A stretch of 64,000 nt of DNA, taken from contig CM020501.1 of assembly GCA_009823395.1 (NCBI GenBank), positions 14,121,861 to 14,185,860 of the forward strand. Direction: 5' to 3'. Of the stretch, positions 38,741 to 51,960 are shown piece by piece; within the stretch, counting starts at the first letter, position 1; each line of letters starts with the position of its first letter. The notes below the pieces were generated by a model. That model ran no database searches and was not told the DNA's origin. It saw nothing but the letters and a program-made list of their open reading frames with translations. The translations under genes and the position numbers were made by a program. Source of the stretch: Thamnaconus septentrionalis. Lineage: Eukaryota; Chordata; Actinopteri; Tetraodontiformes; Monacanthidae.

Positions 38741-41700
38741 AAAAATGATGCCTTGATGTCCTTTAAGCTTAGCTGGCTGTAAAGTCAAATCTAAATATAA
38801 CTATATGGAGGATAAAGATGTCAAAGATAGAGACAGGGATTCAGATCAAGGATCACTGGCAGCACTATGACACAACATGCCTTCGGATCCGATAAAGAGT
38901 TTTTTTCCCTGCCTCAAACTAAAATAAAATCCCTTCAGTCACCTTCACCCTCCCCCACCTGAGCCAAAAAAAAAGAAACAGCCTTCAGCTACTTTTGTCC
39001 GCTCGCGATTTTGATCATATTTGTCCCCGCAGTGTCTTCCTCCTCGGCAAACACAGCACCTCACATTGCACGAGACACAGCGGCGACAGTGGAGGCACGT
39101 GTTACCATACACCAGATGGCACAAAACTCTGCCTGTGTTTTTCCTGTCGTGGACAAACGTTTGTCCCCTCCGAAGAGGCTGCGGTGGTGACCAGGATGTT
39201 GAGAGTGTTTTATGTTCTGGCCGTTTGAATCACTGTTTGTTTGGTTTCAGTCAGAAAACCTAATTTGGCTTAAAAAAAAAACAAAAACTGCCATTTGATT
39301 TGAAATGCACTCATCCATGTGGGCAATAATTATTCAACACATTCCACAGAGGGAGAAAGTTAAAGGGAGTTTGCATGCATCAATCTTTCTCTCTGTTTTT
39401 ACCGCCTACATGCAGATTGCAGCGTACAGTTGAAGAATGAGCCAAACGAGTCTTTCCGACATCTTTACTACATTCCGACAGGCATTTTTTTTCCCCAAAC
39501 ATGACTAAATTAATTCCTCGTCCTCATGTGGTGACGTACATTACATAACTGAGGTCAAGCAAATTACTTGAGATGTTACATTTACATAGGCAAATGTTAG
39601 CATATCATGTCAACACAATAAATAAACATGCTAAGCTACTTCATGTTAGTTCTGTGATGTTAGCAGAGTTTAGCACAGCTTCCCAGAGCTCATCTGACTC
39701 GTTTGCTGATGCTGTTCAAATGTTTCTATACCACATTTTTTTAATGGTAAAGTAATCATGAATGATTAATGTGTCGTTTGAAATTGAAATATTTGTTTCT
39801 GACCTGACTCTATGAATAATCCTACTGAGGTACTCCTTCTGTTGTTCTTACATGGCTCGAAAATTCTTTTCCTTTTTCCTGACTGTGTACAAGTCATGGT
39901 ATGCTAATAATTATGCCATCCTGCTCTGGTGGAGATGAGCTCTCACACTCTGTTCTTTTGCCAGGTGATGGCCTGTGGCAGGGTTGGGGCTTTTTGACCT
40001 CCATCTCTTTGTGGAAGATTCCCTGGCAGAGAACCTGCCCTGCTAGTTGCCCTTCATTTTGGTTTCCTGGGTACATGGCTACTGTAATTGGAGAACTTCC
40101 TCCTTACCCTAGGGTCCTATGTCTCCAGGTTCTGCTTGTACCTCTGTGACCATGTCTGTCTTCACCCTTGATTTGCTTTTGGCACAGGATCTACTACCCC
40201 AGAGGGTCTTCTGAGTAAGATTGTGGTCCAGTTTACTAACTGTTTGTGGCTGGTGGTTTCCATGGCATTATTAAGACCTCCCACCTCAAAGGTTTATACA
40301 GTGACATTATATGATTTGTGTGCACTCTGGACACACACACATAAGTCTCTATGGTTAGTGCTAATGTTGTTTTTGTGATGATGATTGATTTTGCCGTGTT
40401 GTTTTTGTTGATTTTAAGGAAGCTGTTGCAAGTTGTTGTCTCCACTCCACTTTCCCAAGTCAATAATCACGCAAAAACCAACACACATAACAAATAGAAT
40501 ATGCAATAAACTTTTTTAAATTCCCTCCCTTGGAGAAGACCGTGATATTGTGTCTGCTTGATTTGTGTGTCAAATCAAGGTACTTCAGTGCTGGTGATTT
40601 GTTGTGTATTTGGGGAGAAAGGTCTCCTGCCTGGACACGCCCCACTGCCTCCACAAAGGCCTCTGGTTTTTGGCATGTTTTCTTTTCAGCCTCCACTCGC
40701 CCACTTGCCGATGCCAAAATCTTTGCGCCACAAACTCCCACAGCGTCACATCAAGGGAACTTAAGCAACAGCTTTTATCCGTGAGGTGTCAGCTCCGCCA
40801 CTGAGGTCTGTGGGCGTCGTCGTGAGGGGCCGGCTCTGCGTTTAATGAGCATGGACTTTGGTCTTTATCATCCTGGGAGCTTTAAGCACAGCCGGTTTGT
40901 TCTGCAAAACAAAACAAAACAAGAAAAAAGATCCCTTTGACAAGCCCACTCATGACCACCACCAACACAGTCGTACCTTTCGCCGCAAAATGCAAACATC
41001 TTCCGCAGGTTTGGCCGCCTTTGTACTGGCTCTGCTTATTCACCTGCTTCAGTTGTTTCGGCTGTCACCTCGGCTTAGCGTTCGAGTCTGCTCCAACTGT
41101 GGGCACTTTGGCACTCCTGCCTTCTGTCCGTCAGGGCGCCGCCTTGTTTCTTCCTCCTGCTGCTTCATTAGCTGTGGTTCCTTCCATATCAGGAGCAGGA
41201 AGAGGGAAGTCACGGACACGCACTGAAGGGCTTGTGTCCCTAAAATACGTCCCAGCTAAACGGTGCTCTGTCCTGCGGATGGGGTTGAGAGCAGGACGCT
41301 GCTGCTGAAGTCATAGGAGCAGATCCTGTGTTTGGGTGAGGGAAGTAGCCCCCCCTTCCTTTTTAGTATTCACGCACTGTCGACCAGGAGGCTTGATTGG
41401 AAATTAGTTTGCTTCACAGGTGCCAGCAGATGGTTCAATATCCGCCTCTCGCTTTAATGCTAATGGGGCGCGCTAAAGTATTAAACATGTAGGAGATGGA
41501 GAGGCAGACAATCAGACAGATAGCGAGGATCAGCTGAGAGAAGCAAGTTTCCTCTGGCTGTGGGTTGACGTCGACGACGGAGTCCAAGATCTTCTTTGGT
41601 GTCCCAGTTCACGTCTCTCCATGTGCCCCTGTTGGCCTGATTGGATTTTGGTGATAACGAGGTGTAGTTTGGCTGTGACCTTCTGTCACAAACAGTTCAG

Positions 41701-42096
41701 AGCGGTTGTAAACAGGCAAGTATATTCTTCTAAATACAACTAAGCTGCTTAAGGAACCTGACAAGTGTGTCCAGTGTCGATTGGTCCGACCTCCATTTGA
41801 CCTCATATCCCACCAGGGCCTTTTTTAGAGTCTGTCTGTGGTACGTAAGTGTCTTTACCCATGCTGTGTTCCCACGAGATGTTTTATATTGATAGTTGGC
41901 CACATTATCCTTGCACCCCCTGCATCTCGGGCACTACTCTGTGCGACGTCTGACACGACTTTAATAAAAAACATGATTATAACAAGAACCCTCCACGGAG
42001 CAGTGCCATAGCCAAATTTTGCATATGTGCCAAGTGATCCTTAAAGCAAGTGTAGAATTTCTTATTTTGTTTTTAACACTCTGCTCCAATATTAAC

Positions 42097-42739
42097 TACC
42101 GTATTTTCCGGACTATAGAGCGCACCTCAATATAAGCTTCACCCACTAAGTTTTTTTTTTAAAAATTGGAAATGTACATATATAAGGGGCCGATATCTAG
42201 GTTGTGAAATGAGATATATATTGGATAGATAGATGGATAAAGATTAGATTTACCGGTACACAGAAAGATTTCTTACTTGTTTGTTTACAGAACTGAACTG
42301 ATTAGTTTCCGAACGGTGCCGGTAACACAGCAGTAAAAGTGCTGATCAACCAAAACAGAGAAGTTGCGCACTGAACCCACTGAACACACGTCGAACCGCT
42401 GTCACTTTTTATCCATGCGCACTGGAACCATTAAAGTCGCTTCATGAACACTGAACCCAGAAAACCATCGGTCACTGTTCATCTTCCTCCTGCGCACTGA
42501 AACCGCTGAAGTCACTTTCTTCAGTGTCGGAGTTGAACAGCCTCAGAAGAGCTTCGTCACCTTTTCTGTGTCTATGTCAGTGTTGCTCTCCGTGTCGCCA
42601 CTTGTCTCGTTTTTGCACTTCCTGCTAAAGTGCCCCCTGGCGGGTGAAGTAAAATCCACAGAAAAGCCGCACCTTTGCATATGCTGCATGGTTCAAAGCG
42701 TGGGAAAAAGTAGAAGCTTATAGTCCAGAAAATACGGTA
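42097..42739. mobile_element. Non-autonomous TIR DNA transposon, TA-flanked, copy B
   Basis: Left end TACCGTATTTTCCGGACTAT and right end the complement of TACCGTATTTTCTGGACTAT, one mismatch over 20 bases. The right inner segment (GCATGGTTCAAAGCGTGGGA then AAAAGTAG) is shared with copy A at 19.6 kb, and both carry AAGCGCACCT/GAGCGCACCT next to the left repeat. The middle 300 bp differ between copies. Outer TA dinucleotides suggest TA target duplication. It is 643 bp, with no transposase. Confidence 0.83.
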
Positions 42740-43310
42740 CACATAATTATGGGTGCTATAAATTAATTAACAAATAATATTGAATTTAGACATATATTCC
42801 ATGGATGCATGCCCAACCAATCCCAGCATAGCGTTCCCTCTCTTTAGATGGTAATGAATTCTGTTTGGTGAGGATGAGGAGGCAGAAGGGGCAGAAGTGA
42901 AATGTGCTTCATTAGGCGTAATTGGCACAGAGCCTTATTATGAGCACCTGCTATAACAAGTACAACCTATACAACTGCAGGACTTCATTTAAAGGAAACT
43001 TCCTTCTTTGGGCAGGTAATTAACGCAGAGAGAGGCAGAAAAAGAAAATCTTTATCGGCCGTCCTTGCGTCGCAAAGAGAAGACTCATACTTCAAAGAGC
43101 CACTGATGAATCCGTCCTTCAGTCAGACAAACATAAAAACATCTTCAGAGCTGAGCGTTTATGTGCGCCACATCAGAACACAGTGCTTGGAGCAAAGTGA
43201 ATAGCAGGTGGCCAGCAAATGATAAAGGCTCCTTTTTAACATAATTTAACAGTCATAAAATTGTGGTTTCAGTGCCGGATGTTGCTCAAAGATTAAACAC
43301 ACACACGCAC

Positions 43311-43347
<37 letters not shown>

Positions 43348-46300
43348 ATGCTTGCCTGTAATTTAACGCAGGGGGGTGAAATTTAATAACTGGGACCCAG
43401 TGCGTCTGTATCAATATTCAAAATCAGTAAATACAAAGTGAGGCGTTTAAAGGGGGCTTGGTGCAACCTTGTTTTTATTTCACTGCATGACCATTTCAAA
43501 GGGAAGCGGAGTCCTCCTCCAAGCCTTATTTTCCAGACTCTTTAATACAGAGGAGAGTAAAAATCAAAGCCGAGAACGACTGCCTCCAACTACAGAAGAG
43601 GAAGCGGATGAGACAGGCGATAAAGTCAAACATTTAAGATCTATTTCAACTTCATAAATTAACTCCCCCATGAATCAAACAGAAAGCCCAAAATGTTCCA
43701 GAGAATGAAATGTGTGTGTGTGTGTGGTGCTGCTTCGGAGGAGGACAGCAATTTTTTTCCAAGTGACAGGTGGGTGGGGCGGCTCAGTGGCCTCACTCAG
43801 GTGGAAGTCAGACCGCCGTGGCACAACACACAATACACAAGCTAAAAGTGCTGACGGTGACGCCTCCTGACAGGACGAGAGGTGGGAGAGTGTGGGGAGC
43901 AGTGTTTGAAGGAGTGAGAGAGTGAAGGTGTTGGTGAGAAGGGGGCTTGTGTGTACCTGTAGAGCATCTTTAGTGGGTAATTAGTCTTTTTTTTTTCTCT
44001 CTTTTACTTTTTTGCCAGTCTAACAATCAGGACTTCATGAACCCTCTTTTAGCTGGTTTCATCCTGTAGTGGACAAGTGACACTGGATTATTATTATTTA
44101 TTTATTTTTACAAGGAATAGTAGATATTGAATATGATGAGAACTTTGAAGATGTTCTGCTGAAGAAATTTCCTGAAGCGTTGGTGTTCTTCGTTTATAGG
44201 TTGAGGTAAAAAAAAAAAAATGACAGTATTTATTAAATCAAATTTTCATTTTTAAATGTGTTTATTGTAAATACACTACACTTTGTCCTACTCCTTACTC
44301 AATATTGAAAATAAGATAGTTGAACAGTTTCCATCAATCTGTAGGGGCAAAAGAGACCAGTGCTGTCGTGAGAGAGAGCTGGGCAGGCAACCAAAGCTAC
44401 ACAGTCGCATAGCATGCCAGCAGGGGGCACTGTGTCAATAACAAAGGTGCCATATTGCCTATTACATGTCAATGAATCTAAATATGAGACATCATATGAA
44501 GCTATAGACACTAGGATATTTTAAAACATGCTTTTTGCCTGCTGTGGTCTTTGACCTCTGAAATTAAATGAAGAGACAAAATGTGCCTCTGTGCACCATC
44601 ACGTCGAGACCTGGAGGTGCTTTCAGAAAATATTAAAAGAAAAATATTGGTGATGTAACAATGAATCAATCAATGAATAAAGCCCTGAAAGAAGGCTCAA
44701 TATCCCATCTCCGTTTTGATATTTATGTTGTTCGCCCCTTTTGAAAGTACAGAATACACTTGAAACCACAGGAGCTAAAGTTGTCCTGAACTTTCTGCAA
44801 AAGTCAAATAAGCCTCAGACCATCATACAGGTCTTTTTAAATATCTCATGGGTTATTTGTAAAATATGAAAGAAATCTGTTGACGTACAGCAATAAAAAG
44901 AAACTCCTTTTGCGTGACCGAGCAGAAAAAGGAAGAGCGTCCACTCCGAAGTGTTTTTTTCTTTTTTTTTTCTTTCAAAAAGGAAAAAAAAATGAGGAGA
45001 CTACATTCATTTCACCGAACAAAGAGTCCACGTTAAAATAAACACACAAAGAAACCCAAAAAAAGATGGGGAAAAAAAAGGAATTCCCAAAAAAATATTG
45101 TTGTGTGATGTTCGAAACACACTCTCAAGCACAAACACATGCTGTGGTTTTTGGCCCAGTTAAAATGTTATTCAAGTGTTCCACATTAAAAATACAAATG
45201 TGCATCTGTACATACAGTACACTTTGCGAACAAAAATAAATAAATAAAATGTTCACCTAGACAGGCCAAAAAAAATAAAAACTAGAACACCGGCCACTGC
45301 ACAATTTGACGAACAGGTGTTTCTTCTGTCATTTGCTTTACCTTTCTCATTTTCAACGTCCAAATAATGTTTGCGTCGTCATCATCTTGATGGCAGTTGA
45401 ACTCTGTCTGAGCTGCTTAAGTGGAGTAACTGAACAGCAGTGTGAGCGGCAGGAGAAGCAAGTCCAACGCATTCAGGCGAAGAGAATGAAGCAGCTAAAA
45501 ACCCTCTCTGTCAGTCATGGGCCTTGTTAGCTCTGCTTTTGAAGAGCGGGGAAAATTACAGTCAGGGAAAATTACAGGCAGATTATGACTGAAAACACAA
45601 GAGCGAGGCACACGGACATGCATGCTCGGTGGGAACTTAAAAAAAAATATATTTCAACAAAAAGACAACAACCAGCAAACGTGTTGGCCAGAGAAGCAAC
45701 TTGTCAATCTTTTTCTTTTTTGAAACAAATTCACAATGATAACAGGGCTAGCACAGAAGTACAAGATGTCTGACAACCATAATGAGTTACACTGGTTTGC
45801 AAGTGCTCTGTTATCTGGAGCACAAGATACATATTTTTAGTCTCACCTATTAGCGGCATTAAAAGCATCAAACAGATCAACATGTAAAAAGACATTTGAC
45901 CGAAATAACTGAGTCAGTCTATAGAAGTATAGGAAAGACTTTGATTTAAGAAAAAGCAATAAGCAGCAGTTTGGCACGATATCAGAGACAACGGTCAATG
46001 TTTCATTAAAAAACATTTTTAAAAAACACTGTTTTCCTCAGTTATTAGTTATGCAAAGAGCTATTTGAAGTAGTACCTCAATAGAAATGAGCTGTAGAAC
46101 CGAGCTGTGAAAGAGCAGTCTAAGACATAGTCAGAGCCTTTACTTTGCTCTCCCTTCCAAACCAATTGGTGTATATAATCCAGCCAATCAACTCACATCT
46201 GTTGACTCCACTGAATTTATAGACAACTGGATGTGAAACAGCTGAGTGAATCTCTTCCTGTCTCTCAGTCGTAGCACTTTTTGTTGCACCATCACGTTTC

Positions 46301-47185
46301 CACACTTCTCAGCTCTGCACAGGTTTGAAGATGCTGAAAAAAGTAGAAAAAAAGGAAAGAAATAGTTTGCGCAAAAGGGCCTGAGGTCAACCGCCTCTGC
46401 GTTTCCCTGTCGTCTCTCCCCGGGAGGCCGGCCAGATAAGAGCATCAGGCAGCAAGAGCCATGTTAATCAGTTCCTCCGGGTGCGGGGCCAAAGTCCTAC
46501 AGCTATTGGCCTCCAATTGATCACGGTGCGGCGCATGAGAGGGACTTTGCGGCCTGACCCTCGAGCTCGCTCCAGTAAATCTGGGGGGAGGCTAAATGTT
46601 CACATCACATGGAGTGAAGGAAAGAGCTTTGGGAGTCTGTGGCTGCAGCCAGGAGACCTGCAGATACTCTCTCTGCCTTAAAGCCCTTAAAACCTGCAGC
46701 TTATAACCGGCTGCCCGCGGGCCTGTTTGGTGTCACTGCTGTACATTAAACTTTCATTACAACATGCTCTGGCTCGCACAGGGCTCCTGTGCCGCGACCG
46801 CTGTGACACCTTGTTGAACACAGACAGGAGAACGTAAGTGAGTTGTATTTTTTTTTTTTTTCACCTAAACATATTGTGCCTGTTCTACGTTTGATTCCAG
46901 GAAGTATTCCCCAAACAAGTCGGCAATGAAGGCAACACAACACCAGTTTGGACCACTCCAAAGGTAAGGTCATTGTTATTGGTATGGTTCACAAGAAGCA
47001 GGAACTCAAGAGCAATGATTAAAACCTAGATAGGAAGAAAATTTGGCTTTTGGGAAGTTTTGCTTTCATAGATCTTTAAAGAACAAAAGTTTGTTTGTCA
47101 CACTGATTGGTTTCCTTGGGAATCTTTTCCACTCGCACATCTCCAGTTTGTTTATCCGTCATTCATTCATTAAGCCATCAGTTTA
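42740..47185. other. Long non-coding stretch, no gene recognised
   Basis: No exon recognised. Holds a CA tract (43297-43343), A/T runs around 44950-45290, and unique blocks at 42880-43040 and 46450-46650 that may be regulatory. 44380-44440 includes an AGCAGGGGGCACTGTGTC word seen in dispersed fish repeats; the rest of that repeat is not recognisable. Confidence 0.5.
43297..43343. repeat. (CA)n microsatellite
   Basis: About 23 CA units with two GC interruptions near the left end. Confidence 0.95.
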
Positions 47186-47320
47186 CGGCCGTGGCTCCGT
47201 TGGTAGAGCGGGTCGTCCAATAATCAAAGGGTTGGCAGTGAGTAAATTTGCTTTGGGTAGTGTGAAGGTGCTGGAAAGACCTATCAACACTGCTGTCCAT
47301 TTACCATCCATCCATCCATT
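47186..47320 (+). mobile_element. AFC-like tRNA-derived SINE remnant
   Basis: Left part CGTGGCTCCGTTGGTAGAGC then GGGTCGTCCAA corresponds to the tRNA-like head of the AFC/HpaI-type SINEs of percomorph fish. The right part TTTGGGTAGTGTGAAGGTGC, GGAAAGAC and TGCTGTCCATTTACCAT corresponds to their 3' end. The middle of the element (B box region and core) is largely deleted, leaving about 135 bp of an element normally near 300 bp. It runs into a (CCAT)n stretch. It is an old, internally deleted copy. Confidence 0.6.
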
Positions 47321-48479
47321 AGCTATTTACCTCGCCATCTATCTATTCAACCATTTGTACATCAACTCTGTTCCCCTTTCACACATTCATCCATTCCCTC
47401 GAATGTCTTTCAGTTGGTGTGTTAAATGCACTAATACTCCATGACTATGTCATGACAATCTTCCTAATTTTTAGCTGGTGGTGAGAAAGAAAATGACCAA
47501 ACTTAGCATGTACCTTTGAAACTATCTGTGAATCTCTAATATTGGACAGTTTTAACAGCATTCTGTAAAACTTGTTCACAGGACTTTAGGAAAATTGAGG
47601 CTTACTCGCAGCTTTTGCAAATCTTTGCCACAGCTTTGGCACAGCTCTCTCTATCAATGCATGCAATTTAAGACAAACAAACAAACAAATAAAGTTTTCA
47701 CTTCAAATTGCATCCATAAGCTTTTGTGCGATCCAGGGTCTATTAGCGCTGCTCTGCTTTTCACAAATTTTCACAAAATAGAAGAGCTCGAAGAACATCA
47801 TTCTGTTAAAATCTATATTACTAAAGCATTGGTCCGTGCTGGCACGCTTTAATCTGCAGCGATGTGAGAGTACACAGATGCTTTTCTATGGGAATAGCCA
47901 TTGAAACAGCTGAATGTGAGCCATGCCTTCTTGTCTCCTGCTTTATTGGTATTATCTTCTAGTATTGCTTACGATTTGCCAGGCTGTTGACTTCACATTA
48001 GCTTAACTGGCTTTGAGTCCATCACGGGGTGAAAGTGATTTATGTCAGGGGGGGTTTCGGAACAACCTCCAGATGGAAACCTCGTGCTCGGGTTCGACAT
48101 GGGTTAAGGATACGTTTGCAACCCGAAAGCACCTCATTGCAGGAAAACTCCACCACTGTCGATTACACACAAAGCGTTGCTGATGGGATTTGTCATGTCA
48201 CGCATTACACTAAACAATATAAAATGGCATCATTTGTTCCAAACAACTAGCTGGCCGTGTTGCCTGTTGTGCATGAACTGAGCAATTTAGCGAAAGCAGA
48301 AAATCTAATTGTTGTGGGATACAGACATTCAAACAAGCGCGTTGGGTAAACGGCGAGCGATTGGATTCCTGAAACGCTCGCTCCCTCTGCACAATAGTTG
48401 ATTGGAAATGTCACCTGTTATCCCCTAATATAATTTTGTGCTTACAAGTGTGTGAATAATAAATGCGTGTGATTAATGC

Positions 48480-48700
48480 TCGCGTAGCAGTTCAGAAAAT
48501 TGCTCCTCACTCTCAGCTGTGAATTCCAATCACGTCGGAACGCCCACTTCCCTCCCTCCCCTGGGCTGAACGGCGCAGACAACGTTTCATCAATTAATAA
48601 TGGAGGAATTGGTGTCTCCCTTTGTGCGCCGTCTAATGGTTTATCATGGACGGTGTTGGTCTGTATTTTAATTCATTACCACGAGCGTTGAACAGGGTCT
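48480..48700. promoter_or_regulatory. Candidate non-coding regulatory block
   Basis: Unique sequence with TCATCAATTAATAATGG, GTCTAATGGTTTATCATGG and TTTTAATTCATTACC, a dense set of homeodomain-type cores between GC-richer segments. No coding potential recognised. Role is inference. Confidence 0.25.
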
Positions 48701-49023
48701 AGCTGTTGAATAAGAGCAATCCTTAATGTTTCATGGAAACGCGCCAACAACGTTAACTTGTTTCTGTCGTTCTTTTTGAACCCACGTCGTTGCTCTCACG
48801 AGCCCTGACCCTCCCCGCCCCCGCCCCCACTCACCACCACTCCAAGTGGCTCGGTCAGCTTGCAGTGCACATCAGGGCCGACCGTCTCCCAGCAAAGCTT
48901 CCGCTGCTCCCCACCAGATCCATCTGTTCAGAGCTGTGGTCCTGGGCAGCCGTACAATGTCTGCCCCACAGCCGGGGTGCTGTTGGACCCACACACCTTC
49001 CTGTTTGGCTGCCTGGCTGATTG

Positions 49024-49024
<1 letters not shown>

Positions 49025-49074
<50 letters not shown>
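49025..49074. repeat. (AC)25 microsatellite
   Basis: Uninterrupted run of about 50 bp. Confidence 0.97.
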
Positions 49075-49076
<2 letters not shown>

Positions 49077-50179
49077 CAGCTCCTGTCAGAGGGCTCGGTA
49101 TGAGCGTGCACTGCACCTCATCTAGCACAACAAAAGCCTTAGATTGGCAGTTGCCAATGCATGCATAATGCAATGAAGACCTCACTTGGGTCCACTTCCT
49201 TATATTTGCAAAATCAAAGTAAGGTCATTTCCTGCTGTGGAGAGGTTTTGATGGCAGAAACCACTCGTACTCCAGTATCTAGTGTCCACAAAATGCTCTC
49301 AGCAAATCTTCAAATACATTTCTTCATCAGAGCCTTTACCTTTTGCAAACGTTGCACTTGCTCTGTCTTGCTAATGAAATGTCAGATTATTAGCTCAGCA
49401 TGACATATATGACAATCCAAAATCCACTCAAGCTCGATCAGAATCCTAAATGTAAGAAACTTTGTTTACTTGTCAGTTCCGACAATTAACCTTCAGTACA
49501 AACTATTTGTGAGACACAAACATTGATACACTGATAGACACCACCTGACAACAGGAAGTGTCAAGCTGTCCTCACTCCAACCCGGAATTCCTTCTTGTGG
49601 GATATGGAAACAGTCTTTGGCCAAACGAACAGTGACAGACTGCAGCGCAGCAAAAACAACCACAGGACGACGGTTGGAGGTGTGATAGCGTCTCCACGTG
49701 AAGAGAGGAACCAGTAGTGAGCTGAGGTCGGGTCAGGGTGCACAGGGACGCTCATTAAATAATTACAGCCTGCGGTTAAGAAGCGACAATGTGACAAGGT
49801 CGCCACGATTGTCAGAGAAGGACACCCTCGGGGGGAGGGAGTGAAGAAAGGGTCCCGGCTTCCTCCTCCGACGATCACAGCAGTGCCGTGAAAACACGGT
49901 GTCACCCGCGAAAAAAGGGAATCAAAAAAGACTTTGATTAATACTGTATCAGAGGAATCCCTGCGATTTATTTATTTATTTATATATATTTTTTGGCATT
50001 CAGCAGCATGAAAGCGCAACGCCAACGCTCGACGCAGTAAATTAACACGCCGCCACGGAAAGAACCCCCGATTGGCCTGGAAAAGCATTTTAATGGGGTT
50101 CAAATGGAACGAGCTCGGAAAACAAACAAACATTAGGCGGCCAGTTAATGGCTCTGGCTGCAGAGTGTAAATGACCGGC

Positions 50180-50849
50180 TGTCATGCCGGGACTTGAGGC
50201 AGGACTCAGACGCAGAGGTTTAAGAGAAAAGTAAATTTATTTCACAAGCAATTGTCCTCAGATCAGAGAGATCAAATAAACTATAGGCTATAAGAATACT
50301 AATCTCACTGAGCTGGCAACAAAATCAAAATCACTCGCATGGAGGAAAAAGGACTGAATAACTAACAAAAGTATACTCTAATAACAAATCTAGGTTTTAA
50401 CGAAAAATCACTCACAAGGAGGAAATGACTAACTAGTAAACAAAATCCTATTCTAATAACAAAACTTAGCATTAACAGAAAATCACTCGACCTCGAGGAA
50501 CAACCATCTTACTGTGGAATCTTGTGGCTGTGGCTGTGGCTGTGGCTGTGGCTGTGGCTGTGGCTGTGGCTGTGGCTGTGGCTGTGGCTGTGGCTGTGGC
50601 TGTGGCTGTGAACGGGTTCAGGGCTAGACAAGACAGACAAAGACACTCTGGCACAAAACAAGGGGGACGCAGACTATTTGAACACGCAAGGTAACAAGGC
50701 ACAGCTGGAAACAATGGGTAATTGGGTCAGACGAACAGGTGGAACATGAGGAGAGGTTGTGATCTGAAACGAGGGGAAGTTGTCAAAATAAAACAGGAAA
50801 TGACGAGACAAAACCCCAAAACGAGACAAAACCTCACCACGGTGTGACA
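50180..50849 (-). mobile_element. Solo LTR (TG...CA ends, 5-bp duplication)
   Basis: The element begins TGTCATGCCG and ends with the complement TGTCACACCG, i.e. TG...CA termini with a short inverted repeat. It is flanked by a perfect 5-bp duplication CCGGC (50175-50179 and 50850-50854), the pattern left by LTR retrotransposon integration. On the minus strand an AATAAA polyadenylation signal lies at 50241-50236, 56 bp before the end, setting the orientation. Length is 670 bp. No second LTR, primer-binding site or coding sequence is next to it, so it is a solo LTR from LTR-LTR recombination. Short direct repeats (AGAAAATCACTC / GAAAAATCACTC types) recur in its right-of-start half. A hexanucleotide array lies inside. 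Superfamily not determinable. Confidence 0.75.
50524..50610. repeat. (TGTGGC)14.5 hexanucleotide array inside the LTR
   Basis: Fourteen and a half perfect units over 87 bp with no interruption. Read on the minus strand in one frame it gives an Ala-Thr alternating run, a composition artefact. The perfection implies recent expansion. Confidence 0.97.
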
Positions 50850-50854
50850 CCGGC

Positions 50855-51624
50855 ACGGCGTTGTCTCTGAGGCTCGAACAGATGACTAGGCTGGAGGGAG
50901 GGCAGGGGGGTTGGGGGGAGGAGGGGGAGAGGGGCAGCAGGTGTCTATGGCAGAGCAATTAAAACTAGACAGCACATTCTGCGAGAGGAGCATCACGGTG
51001 GAGGGGCTGGGCTCGGCGGAGTATCAGAGGAGAACATCTCAACATGAGCGACGGGTTTGAGAACTAATTCTGCACTTCACGCCTCAATTAGTGTCAGTCA
51101 CCAGCAGCAAGATATGGCCTCATTTTTGTGTTTTTGTTTTCTTTTTTGTGATTGTTTTTTTTTTTTTTTTTTTTTTGTTTTCCAAATGTAACTTCTTCAT
51201 AAATAGCGCACTGTCAGTTCTGTCCTTTGCGAGGCTGGAATAAAAAATTCCATTCAGCCCGACGCAGTCAGACGGTAGTTTTGTGGCTGTGAGAAAGATG
51301 ATGAGACGAGAAGAGGAGGTGATAATGAGACGTTTGTTTTCCAGTTTTCGAGGGTTCTACGCAACAGAAGACCGGCTTAATCAGACAGTTTTCAGCGGCT
51401 GCTGTGTCGCCTCAGAAATACGGATGGAGCTTCAGAGGCAGGCCGCGCTAGAAAGACTTAGTGCCACCTGAAGAACCAAAGAGGAAAGGAAAGTGTATCA
51501 TGTGATGTTTGAACAGCGCTGAGAACTCCAAGGGTATCTTCCCTGGGAGGCGGTGGGGGATTCTGAGGTAATGTTGGATATCAGCATGGACTCCACGCAG
51601 CTCTGACAACAGCAATTCCCAGTC
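50855..51624. other. Non-coding stretch, no gene recognised
   Basis: Holds a G-rich segment around 50893-50935, a T22 run at 51155-51176 and unique sequence. No exon recognised. Confidence 0.5.
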
Positions 51625-51770
51625 TTCCAGTCTGGAGTCTGCATGGTTTCTCTCCTGGTGCTCCGGCTTCCTCCTAAACTCCAAAGACTTGACCGTAAGT
51701 CTCTAGACATTCCGTAGGTGGGAGTTTTTCTTAGGCTGCAGCACCCTGAGTGACGATAGTAAATAAATGA
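51625..51770 (+). mobile_element. Diverged SINE/L2-tail fragment
   Basis: In order: GGAGTCTGCATGGTTTCTC, CTCCGGCTTCCTCCTAAACT, CCAAAGACTTG and CATTCCGTAGGTGGGA, matching the core of the young SINE copies with many changes, then AATAAATGA at the right. The tRNA-like head and the CTTGTCCAGG part are missing. An old fragment of the same family. Confidence 0.6.
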
Positions 51771-51779
51771 CAAACATTA

Positions 51780-51960
51780 GTCTGATTTACCGCTGTGGCC
51801 CAAAATCTGACTTGAAAAGATCCGATCCGGCGTGATTTACGCCACCCACACTGGATGTGGGTCACTTCAAGGTCAGGCGGGATTCATGCCACTCGAGCAC
51901 AATGCGGAACTGAGCACTAGATGATGCTCGCTGTGCGTTAAGCTTATCTGTTTCGTATTT
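51780..51960. repeat. Possible decayed DNA-transposon end
   Basis: GTGGCCCAAAATCTGA, AAAAGATCCGATCCGG, GATGTGGGTCACTTCAAGG and GATTCATGCC recall a dispersed fish repeat rich in RGATCCGAT and GGGCCACA words. No clear ends or target duplication are visible, so this is only a suggestion. Confidence 0.25.

Larger units (their letters stand above)
35918..42096. other. Long non-coding stretch, no gene recognised
   Basis: No exon recognised across about 6.2 kb. It contains a 13-bp inverted repeat at 36346-36425, unique balanced blocks at 37020-37150 and 38500-38760, and an (AATAG)n-flanked repeat tail near 37715-37760. The several open frames between 39.9 and 41.3 kb (up to 123 codons) have no recognisable domain or codon pattern. 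Confidence 0.5.
47321..50179. other. Non-coding stretch, no gene recognised
   Basis: No exon recognised. It contains an (AC)25 tract and unique, regulatory-looking blocks at 48480-48700 and 49985-50170. The many frames around 48.8-49.2 kb are created by the AC tract. Confidence 0.55.

Noticed and set aside
40858..41308. Two overlapping plus-strand frames of 122-123 codons
   Set aside because: Different frames are equally open in the same region, no conserved domain or signal is visible and there is no supporting splice context.
50524..50610. Regular array resembling a CRISPR or a coding Ala-Thr repeat
   Set aside because: The unit is 6 bp with no spacers, in a vertebrate-type genome; it is a simple hexanucleotide repeat.
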